NCBI GenBank assembly: GCA_003586115.2
Contig: QVOM02000042.1
Span: 77,791,636-77,855,635 of the forward strand
Reading direction: 5' to 3'
Source of the DNA: Salvator merianae
Lineage: Eukaryota; Chordata; Lepidosauria; Squamata; Teiidae
Length of the DNA: 64,000 nt
Shown here in pieces: positions 56,034 through 64,000 of this stretch; positions within the stretch are counted from its first letter, which is position 1; each line of letters begins with the position of its first letter. The notes below the pieces were generated by a model. It was given only the letters and a program-made list of their open reading frames with translations, made no database searches and was not told the origin of the DNA. The translations under genes and the position numbers were made by a program.

Positions 56034-57355
56034 CTGGACTAAAGTGTTGGGAAAGAGACTATCCTTTAATCGGATTTTGTCAACTCTAAGACGTTTAGAG
56101 GCTCATCAGTTCATTTTGATTTGCCACGTGTGATCAAAAAGAGATGCGGTGGGCAAGAGGGTTTCCATTTTGCTCTTGCCCAATGCTGGATCTTGTGGAT
56201 GTTCTAGAGGGGTGGTCCAATTGTCCCTCTGCCCACTTCCTCCTTACCCTACATCTACTTTTTTCCTTCTTCCTCATTAGTCTCCAGTTCCTTTCTTTTC
56301 TTTAAGGCAAAAATCTGCCTTGCTGTCAAAGAAAAAAAAAAAGCACTGCCTCAGTGAAGCGGGGAGGCAGCCTTCTTTGATGGTTCCAGTCCAACTCTTC
56401 CCTCGGGTCTCCCCTCGCCTTCCCACTTGTCACCCTCTGAGGCTGACCCTGCTTCCCACCCCCCACCCCCCATTTCTCACTCTGACTTGGGTGGAGGAAG
56501 CAGCCTGATTGCCGTGAGCTTTGAATGGCTCAAGGGGCAGAACAAGAGATTCCTGGTCCTGGTTGCCTGCCTGCCTGCCTCCTATTCTGCTGTCACTGTC
56601 GGGTCAGGAAGCTGCATGGTGCTGTGGCTTGGAGAAGGAGACCCAGCAGAGTCCTTCTGCCCCCATTGAGGCACTTGGCCCGCCTTCCTCCCCATGACAA
56701 AGGGCTTGGGCTACCTTGGTGAAGTGGGAGGGTGAAATAGGGAGCTGGAGAAAAGCCCTCCGCAACAAAACGTGCCTTTCCTCTTGCTTGTCACCTATCC
56801 TTGGCTGGAACTGCTCTCTCCCTCGTAAGAACTAGAAATCAGGAAGGGAGTCGGGACGTGGCGACTGCTAGTGAGAGCAGTTTTGCACCGTGAAGATGGA
56901 GGCGAGGCTGCTCCTACATGGACACTTGGTGTAGGGGAAGCTTGAGGTTGTCAAGGGTCTGTGTCGCAGGTGGGGGAGCAGCAGCAGAAAAGGCAAATCT
57001 GCAAAACTGCGCTCTTTTGCCTTTACAAAAAAAGAAAAAGGAAATGGAGGCTAAACAGGGCTGGTCGCTTTAAAGAAATAGTGAGGTTTCCAGAGATGGG
57101 AATGGTGGGTGACAGAGAAAATGTCCCTGGGGAAGCCATAATGCGATTGGTGGAACAATACCCAATCAGTGGGGAAAGAGAAGGAGAAAGATGGGAGGGG
57201 TGGAGACAAAAAAGTACCGGACTTTTACCGGACTGAGGCTGGGTGAACACAGCAAGACAGTCTCAGTAAGCAGTAAGGGTGTGACCTGCCATTTTGTGAG
57301 CTCAGTCCCCCAAGCGCTCTGAAACAGAATTTTGAGTGTAGGTGTGATCAGGCCC
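56034..57355. other. GC-rich unassigned DNA, possibly another MITE-F-like element
   Basis: It ends GTAGGTGTGATCAGGCCC at 57353 and holds GGTGTGACCTGCC near 57288, both like the right part of MITE-F, but I could not find the left end. A MEARLLLHGHLV frame at about 56896 stops at once and is not a gene. (GCCT)4-5 lies at 56560-56580. Confidence 0.3.
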
Positions 57356-58554
57356 TTAGCGCTACTAGTGGTAGCTGATGCTCCTTATGGCTGGTGGAGC
57401 CAAAGACACAGAAGAATGACACCAGCGGAATCAGAATGTATTTACTGTTTTGACCTCAGCTCATGATAAAAAACAGAACCATGGGTCAGAATAGTTAAAG
57501 CTAATGGCAACTGAAACACTAAATGGTTACAGTTCTGTGCAAACTCACTGGAAAATGGAGCCTGTTGAGCATGATGGATTACGTACCCCTTAGCCAGCCC
57601 TGAACTGAAGCATGCATGAAAAAGAAACAGAGAGTGAATACAAACTCTGAGCTACTGGACGTGATAAATACAGTATGCTTTGCCTTTTTGAGTGAGCTGT
57701 GCCTATATTTGACTCCCTTCAGACACCAGGGAGGACTGGCTAAGTTTGGGATACTGGCTATATTATTTACATACACAGCCCTGTGGTATTGGCTTGTGCA
57801 ACCTAGAAGAACCTTGTCACTACTGAATATATGAAAGCTATAGGCAGTAGTGGCCAGTACAGGTGCAAGTCTCTGACACTCTCTCATGCTGGTTTGTAGG
57901 CTTCATCTGAAGCCCAGTTTCTCTCTTAGAGCCAATCCGCTACTGGCTATGGGTAGGATCAGTTCATATGGCTTTTTTATACAGCTGAGTGGAAAAACCC
58001 AATGGGGCTGGTCCTGCCCATAATATGATTTCTATTCATGCATGCTTTTCCTAGAAAGAGATCCCAGAAGAAGCTTTTCCTCTGTAGCTGAATATGGGTG
58101 CAATACAGAGAGCTCCTGTGACTGGATATGAGGTGGCTAGTGAAGGGCCCCTCTTTTTCAAGATGGGTCTTATATTCTTCAGGGGAAGAAAATTAACAAT
58201 CCAAATTGGAATGCAAGAGGAACTACAGCCTCCTAGATAACTGCTTATGTAGCAAAGAAACATAATGTTCTTCCTAGACGCTATAGAATCTTGCTAATAT
58301 CTTACTAAATGTGTGTTTGAGCCAATTACTGGTGAACAAAGGGATCATTAATACGCCTCCAGTTACTTCCTTAACAAAGCAAAAATAACATGGCATAGAA
58401 AGGAGGAAGGCAGGCACAGAGCTCTGGCTCAGAGCTGCATTGCCCTGAGTCATCATGTAAACTAAGCTAAATAAATAGGGGGGAGCACATAAGGGAGGAG
58501 GGAACCGGAGCAGACCCCAAGCAAAATGCAGTTCACTGTTTTGCCTGATGGTTG
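57356..58554. other. Unlabelled noncoding DNA
   Basis: No repeat end or exon is recognised; a 102-codon minus frame at 57579-57887 shows no domain. Confidence 0.4.
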
Positions 58555-59005
58555 CTTCATTTATTTATTTGTTATTCATATTTCTATTTATTTCCCTGTA
58601 CCCGAAGGTCTCAGAGCAGGTCACAATAAAATCATTATAAACCTTATAAAATAAGCTAGCTAAAACAATAACCATGCCTGCCTGGGAGGGCACACTGTTC
58701 CTGAGCTGAAGACCAGGGTAAAGAAGCACCTCTTCATCAGAGGTCTAAATCTATATAATGAGGATTCCGGATGCATCTCAGGGGGGACGCTATTCCATAG
58801 TCTGGGGGCCATCACAGAGAAAGCCTTGGCATGTATTCCTGGCCCCTTAACTGGTGAAGGGAGTAGCACAGCAAAGAGGGCCTCACTGGCAAATTTTAGG
58901 ACATGGGCAGGTCTATATGGGAGGAGGCATCCCTTTAGATATTTGGAGCCTGAACCATTTTAGGGCCTTATAAGTTAACACTAATACCTTGAACTGGGCT
59001 TGGTG
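58555..59005 (-). pseudogene. L2-like LINE relic, extreme C-terminus and 3' tail
   Basis: The minus frame at 58660-58869 reads KAFSVMAPRLWNSVPPEM, then SLYRFRPLMKRCFF, the closing block of L2-like ORF2. Upstream bases (to 59000) are the antisense of GGCCTTATAAGTTAACAC and related sequence. The left part (TTTATTTATTTGTTATTCATA at 58558) is the antisense 3' tail. Same family as 19415-20350. Confidence 0.8.
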
Positions 59006-59016
59006 GAAAATTCCAT

Positions 59017-59162
59017 TCCATTGAGTCAGGCTATTCCTGGTGACCCATCAAACATGTTCATTCAATTTTCTTGGCAGATACAGAGGTGAAAGTGGCAGGG
59101 GTCAATACTGAGACCCTCAGTTTTCCAGGTAGTTGCCCTGCCACTGAACTATGATCACCCAT
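59017..59162 (-). mobile_element. SINE-2 copy 3, antisense
   Basis: On the minus strand: GGTGATCATAGTTCAGTGGC (decayed A box), ACTACCTGGAAAACTGAGGG, TTTCACCTCTGTATCTGCC, AAGAAAATTGAATG and GGGTCACCAGGAATAGCC, GACTCAATGG. This follows the order of SINE-2, more diverged than the other copies. Confidence 0.6.
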
Positions 59163-61294
59163 GGTGCACCGTTTCACAAAAAGTGGCACGAGGCTGATCC
59201 TAAAACAGAAGCTTTGGTTTTTAACACACTGCCAAGTTTTGTTGTCAAGAAAATATCTACAAAGTACCCACCAGCAATTCAGCTGGTTGTTAAATTGAGC
59301 AATGAGAAGAAGCTGCAAAGCAGATCCTTCCCTAGGCACCATGCCAGGCTGGCAGTTCATGGCAGCAGTGGCTTGGCACAGTGATTCAGATTACAGGAGT
59401 AGGAGACAGGATGGGCAACCAACTGAGCCAGGCATAACCTGTACTCCCAGCTGGCCCTGACACACTGTGGCATGCACTACCAGCCTGCCCTGATATGCCC
59501 AACCTGACATCAAGGGGTGGATCCCACAGTGGAGTAGCATCCTGGGCAGGTGACACCAGCAGGGACCATGTGGCTCTTGATGGAGCTGCTCATGCTATTG
59601 CCAGCAGGGCCATGGGGTACACATCCAGTTTGGCCACCAGCTGTCACCTGAGAAAGAACAGCATGCTGGAGCTGCAGTCAGAACTGGCAGGCAAGCAAGG
59701 CACATTCTGCCTGTTCTGGACAGATGGCCTAGCAGAATGGGTAGCTGTGTCTGGATGGCATCAAGTCTCTTTCCCTAACTCTTCTCTGGGCTGGACAGTG
59801 GGCTGGGCAGCCTATTTGCTTCCTAGCCAGTGACTGTTAGGTAGTGGCATTCACATGTCACAAAGAGAAGCCAAACAAATCTGTACTACCAGTGAATCTC
59901 TATCTATATATCTACATCTGTAATATAACTATACTCCCAGCGAATCAATATGTGGTCATACAATAAAAAAAGCACATATAAAAACCAGTAAAAACATATT
60001 CAGCATAAAATGTCCATGTGCACATGGACCAGATGAGCTGAAGCACCTCTTCTGATATTGTGCCACTCTAGGAGGAACACATCTTGCATAATGAAAATAG
60101 TTCATTCAAGTTTAGGAGCAACAAATCCTTCTCATTAAAATTTCAATGGATGGCACAGTTCCATGATTTGTTGGGAATATATGTACGTTTTCACCCTTAT
60201 TACAGTTTTCTTTGGATTCTCTTTGTGTCATTTGACTGCATCCTTGTGAATCCCTTTGGGGGGAGAATTTTGTTTGGTGTTGACAGCAGCCTTCTCCATC
60301 AGACAAGGAGCCCCAAAGCCTCAGGGTTCACCTGTGGTGGCCCCTCCAGCCTATTTAACCCCACACTGTTGGCCAAGTCAGTCAGTGTGTGTAGAGTGGC
60401 TGTTCAGGGCCCCACTGGGCAGTCAAGTATGCTATGGCTCTGCACATAAATGCCCACCTGATCCCTAAATAAATTATATGTACAGCTATCCCTTGTTATA
60501 GGAGCTTAATTTGTTCTGTGGAACCTGCTTGTAAAGTGAAAACTCCTGTGATGAGTCCTGAGATTGCCATAGCTTCTAGTGCCATTTATTGTTTGCTCAT
60601 TTATAGTTCACATTTCTATACTGTTCTTTGCCCCCAATGTCCCAGAGTGGTTTATACAAGAAAAGCATATTAGCACTATGCAAATCTGCTGCAATCCAAT
60701 CATATAGGAATTTTGGCACCTGGATGCCTTTGCGTGTTGCTGCTATTAACTGCCATGGATTTGAGTTCAGTTTTTGGTACATTTTAACTTGTCCCTTTGA
60801 GGTGAACATTTCTGCAAGGAAGGAACTGGACAATGGACTTTGAATATGGAGGCACATTTAGATATCTATGTGGTTGCAGGAGCAAATTTCATTTGCTCAT
60901 CATCATCCCCTGGACAGGAAATGCCCATGCAGGGGATTGATCTGATTAGGATAAAGATGGCATGATTCATGCTACATTTTTGCTTTGGGGTGTTTTTCCC
61001 CCAAAATTACTTAATCAAGGGGAGGGGGGAGATCTGGCAGACAATTTTGTCTAAATCGCCTCCATTAGCTGAAGTCTCTCAAATTGGCTGAAAGAAGGAA
61101 AGGGAGGAGGAAAGAGGAGGAGAGCAGAACATCTTTGCATGGTCGTCTCTTGCACTCTTCCAAGCTTCCGTCATGTAGAAAGCATTAAGGCATCTGGAGG
61201 AGGCAGTTTTGGGTCTGATTATGGCTGGATGCTGTCCTCATCTAGAAACCCTCTTGATTATGCATGTGGCCTTGGACTAGTTTCTGATCACTAT
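59163..61294. other. Mostly unlabelled; includes a LINE-tail remnant at 60598-60660
   Basis: 59380-59830 is GC-rich and CpG-poor with a 112-codon frame lacking any domain. At 60598, ATTTATAGTTCACATTTCTA and CCCAGAGTGGTTTATA look like the antisense of a reptile LINE 3' tail. No exon is recognised. Confidence 0.4.
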
Positions 61295-61297
61295 ATT

Positions 61298-61906
61298 GGG
61301 CCTTTTCGCACTGTAGCAGTAGACCGTTCTTGTCCGTTCACTGGAATGGAGCTTTTGCACTGCCGCGGGCGCGCGCCTCACCCGATCCTGACCGCTCCGT
61401 ACCTGATTCGAACCCGAAGCCGGATAAGGCAAGACAACAAAAAAGATGTCTTCATCCCGACCTGTGCGATGGAGCGAAGATCGGGCATGGTGCTTTCGCA
61501 CTGTTTGCCTCGGCGTCGGGCGTGGCTGGCGCGGCTACGCATGCGCGGTCTGCTGCTTCGCATCCGGGGTGCGAAGTTTTCGTACCCCGCTCCGCTGCTT
61601 CGTAGCCCGGTACGAAACTTCGTACCCGGGATAGCCCTTTCGACTGAGTAACCGAGCTGCCGGTACGAAGCCGGCTTCGTAACCAGCCCTCTGGGTACGA
61701 AGTGGGTGCGAAGGTGCGAAGCGGGTACGAAGCGGGTGCGAAGCGGGTACGGAACTAGCGGCTACCATTCGCACTGTTCCCTCTGCTGGTCGGCTTCGGG
61801 TCCGTTCCGCTGGCCGGGAGTGCGAATGGCACCGAGCGTTCCCCAACCTCTCCGGTTCGAAGTCGACTACTGGGAACGGTCTACCGAGCTCAGTGCGAAA
61901 AGGCCC
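61298..61906 (+). mobile_element. MITE-A copy 2: 609-bp CpG-dense DNA element with ATT target duplication
   Basis: Same orientation and ends as 31852-32489 (GGGCCTTTTCGCACTGTAGC; inverted right end GGGCCTTTTCGCACTGAGC). ATT stands at 61295-61297 and at 61907-61909. The two copies are highly similar; many differences are C/T or G/A at CpGs (for example TTTTCGCACTG versus TTTTGCACTG at about 61352). The 29-bp length difference is explained by one fewer 30-bp unit in the internal array. Confidence 0.9.
61693..61744 (+). repeat. Internal tandem array of MITE-A copy 2 (30 + 22 bp)
   Basis: One 30-bp unit starting GGGTACGAAGTGGGTGC (61693-61722) and one 22-bp unit (61723-61744), followed by another GGGTAC. 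Copy 1 has two 30-bp units. Confidence 0.9.
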
Positions 61907-62097
61907 ATTGTGTGAGTGATCCTGCTTCTAGTATAATGACAGAACATTATTCATTTAACCAGCTGGAAATGTAAGTGGGGACAAGAAACTGAACAACTTG
62001 AATTCAAGTAGCAAGCCATTTCTGTAGCATTTGAAAGCAAGTACAAGCATCCTTGTCAGAGCTTGTTTGTAACTGGAAAATCCAAACCTCAGTCTGA

Positions 62098-62315
62098 GGC
62101 TGTGTTCAGACATAGCAAAAGGGGTGACTTGGAGGCACCTCCTGGAGGCAGTGTGTGGCATTCATGTTCTGGAGTCTACTCTAAGCCACCTTTTCTAGCA
62201 CAGAATGTACATGAGAAGGGGGAGGGGCAGACTGGTGTGTGAACAAACCCACCTTGAAGCCATCTTTGAGCCGCCTCAGAGATGCATTTTTTTTTTTTTG
62301 TGTCTGATCACAGCC
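62098..62315. mobile_element. MITE with GGCTGTGWTCAGACA ends
   Basis: The left end GGCTGTGTTCAGACATAGC and inverted right end GGCTGTGATCAGACACAAA are matched over about 15 bp; GAGGC/GCCTC and CTTGGAGGC are also repeated inverted inside. T12 at 62289-62300. Flanks TGA and AGA. It is 218 bp, non-coding. Confidence 0.65.
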
Positions 62316-62639
62316 AGACCTATATCTTAGAGTGAGTGTCAATGGTTAGGACCAAACCTTAGAAGTGTCATCTGAAGATGATACTCTCCTGAAGGGTTTA
62401 AGTGCTGGATGTAAGCTAATAAAGCTTCCCTCCCTGCTCCCAACTGCTCCCAATTAAATCCATGTTAGGTGATGGTGATCAGTCAATCAAATGTGGGAGC
62501 ACAAAGCACAAAGCATCAGTAGAACATCTGCTCCTAAAACTGGCCTGTTCATTCCCAAGTATGATATTGCCTTCAACCCAGATTTTCAATTTTCTAATAC
62601 GTATTGATTGCCTCAATAGATTTTACTAGCCAATATCTA

Positions 62640-63041
62640 GGGCTGCCTTCACATGACAATCAAGGAATCTAAAGAAGATCCTGCAATTGCCTCTTGCTGC
62701 CCCACTGGACAAGGGAGGCAGCTGTGGGCTTTTACCTCTTGGCTGCCATCTCCTTTGGTTCTCATTCTCTTGCAAATACCCAGAAGCCAGCCAGTCACCC
62801 ACCCACTTCCCTTTGGTTTTTTCATGAACTTGGCTGACATCTGGGTATTTGCAAGAGCATGAGGACCAAAGGAGTTGGCAGACAAGAGATAATAAATCAC
62901 TGCCAGATTTCCCATAATAGTGATATTATCGGTTATCTCCTCCATATCCCGGGATTATATTGGGAATGCCACAATTACATGTGGCATTCCCAATATAGTT
63001 CTTGGGGAATTGCAGGTTGTAGAATGCACCAGGAGGGACCC
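62640..63041. mobile_element. MITE-E copy (402 bp, rearranged)
   Basis: The left end GGGCTGCCTTCACATGAC and inverted right end GGGTCCCTCCTGGTGCATTC, with the hairpin TATATTGGGAATGCCACA facing TGTGGCATTCCCAATATA (about 62960-62998) as in 46411 and 54704. An internal inverted repeat CTTGCAAATACCCAGAAG / CTGGGTATTTGCAAG matches that of 54704-55367. TA at 62638-62639 and 63042-63043 may be a 2-bp duplication. Confidence 0.65.
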
Positions 63042-63074
63042 TAGAAGTCTGATTAGATCATATAACACTGTTGA

Positions 63075-63195
63075 GAACTGCTGATAGGAGATGGAGTCCA
63101 AAACATCCACAGAGCACCCACCTGGAGAAGGCTGGATGTTTTGGACTATGCTTCCTAATAGCCCCAGCAAGGAAACCATCCAAAGGGCACTGGGT
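63075..63195. repeat. Dispersed repeat of the GGAGTCCAAAACATCC type
   Basis: TGGAGTCCAAAACATCCAC and GGATGTTTTGGACTATGC are inverted halves of a hairpin. This is the squamate repeat seen also at 66-180, 28268 and 30711. Confidence 0.4.
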
Positions 63196-64000
63196 GAACA
63201 GTAAACTTGGAAGTTCCAGATGCAAATTACGTGTTTGCCATACATGACCTCAGTTTGTGTCTTAGGCAAGCCGCTACCAGCCTTTGACTGGACTGTCAGG
63301 AAGCCAATCAAGAGGTTTTTTTCCACTCCAGTATCACCAGATAAGCTTCTGGACACATCCAGAAAGGAAAGAAAGAAAGAGGCATATTGGCTAGGTAAAT
63401 GCCACAGTGAATGTTATACATGGCCTGATGATATGGTTTCTTTCTCTCTGATTCTCTTTGTTCACTGCTTAAGAAGAAATCGACAATGGTATTCAAAACT
63501 GCCTGGAAACACCAGTCTATGAGCTGTTGGCTCTACCTCCAGTATGTGTGAGGGTACTATAGTAATATAAGAAATTATTACTAAAGTGGCCAGATGGGGA
63601 AAAAACCAGCAAGCAGCTGGCACCTTGAATGGTTGTATAGAAGATGGATTATTAGGAAGAATAGCTTCCCGTTCAAGTGTCACTAATTAGAATATTGAGC
63701 CCTAGCAAAAATGAGTGGTCATGACTCAATGCATCTTCTTGTTCAGGTGACCTCACAGTCTTGCACACTTCTGTTTTCTGGATTTCACCCAGAAGGCAGC
63801 CAGATAGAAAAAACTGCAGGGTTCCTAAACCATTACTGATTGTGCAGAAGAAGGGATTTCAGCTGCTAATGTGAGGGTAAGTCTGCCACAACTGCCTCTT
63901 TGACACAGCTATTGGAATTCAGACTTCCTTTCCTCCCTGTCTAAATTATAAAGTACCATATACCTAGTGCCTAAAGGCTGGTAGGGGGGCAAGTAACAAA
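63196..64000. other. Unlabelled noncoding DNA
   Basis: No exon or transposon end is recognised at the right edge of the window. Confidence 0.45.

Noticed and set aside
56890..56945. ATG in a fair Kozak context reading MEARLLL
   Set aside because: Stops after 12 codons and lies in GC-rich MITE-like DNA; no splice or promoter support.
59495..59833. 112-codon frame in GC-rich DNA
   Set aside because: No domain; CpG-poor composition resembles old MITE-like segments at 6281 and 34678.
1..64000. CRISPR arrays, operons, phage or bacterial genes
   Set aside because: No regular repeat-spacer array and no bacterial-like gene density. All repeat content is vertebrate.
1..64000. Endogenous retrovirus or LTR pair
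   Set aside because: I saw no TG...CA direct repeats of LTR length and no gag/pol-like frames other than LINE reverse transcriptases.

Overview
The window looks like 64 kb of intergenic or deep-intronic DNA from a squamate reptile (a lizard, possibly a gecko; the species cannot be fixed by eye). The grounds are the repeats: CR1 and L2-like LINEs with the frames typical of reptiles, L1, RTE/BovB-like LINE pieces, tRNA-headed SINEs (some with a BovB-like tail, as in Sauria SINEs), and many short inverted-repeat DNA transposons. I found no host exon, no rRNA or functional tRNA gene, no CRISPR array, no retroviral LTR pair and no convincing promoter. Every long open frame I could recognise belongs to a LINE; the others are chance frames in GC-rich or simple-repeat DNA.

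Layout. 0-9 kb: an L1 3' end, then mostly unlabelled AT-rich DNA with one perfect CRE-like site. 9-13 kb: a SINE, an old hAT relic with its 8-bp target duplication still readable, a block that looks like a conserved noncoding element, one MITE and a 3'-end retro-insertion. 15-17 kb: RTE/BovB sequence interrupted by an L1 endonuclease fragment. 19.4-20.4 kb: L2-like reverse transcriptase C-terminus. 23-28 kb: nested elements, with an antisense CR1 carrying two MITEs and lying near a short retro-insertion. 30-36.6 kb: a dense cluster of non-autonomous DNA transposons, including a 638-bp CpG-rich one and a 191-bp near-perfect palindrome. 37.9-41.0 kb: an L1 with an ORF1 relic, an endonuclease-bearing ORF2 relic and most of the RT core missing, flanked at its 5' side by a SINE. 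44-51 kb: foldback elements and L1 3' ends. 51-57 kb: more terminal-inverted-repeat elements, a second copy of the SINE and a BovB relic. 58-64 kb: L2-like 3' end, a SINE, the second 609-bp CpG-rich element and two further inverted-repeat elements.

The most interesting signals are: (1) a set of short DNA transposons whose ends share a GGSCCTNTTYNCACT-like motif and which sit in 3-bp target duplications mostly of the form ANT; (2) a CpG-dense member present twice, differing by one 30-bp internal tandem unit; (3) a tRNA-derived SINE that carries a perfect CTCF core consensus in both of its copies here; and (4) several nearly perfect foldback structures. All element names used below (MITE-A to MITE-F, SINE-1, SINE-2) are working labels for this window only.
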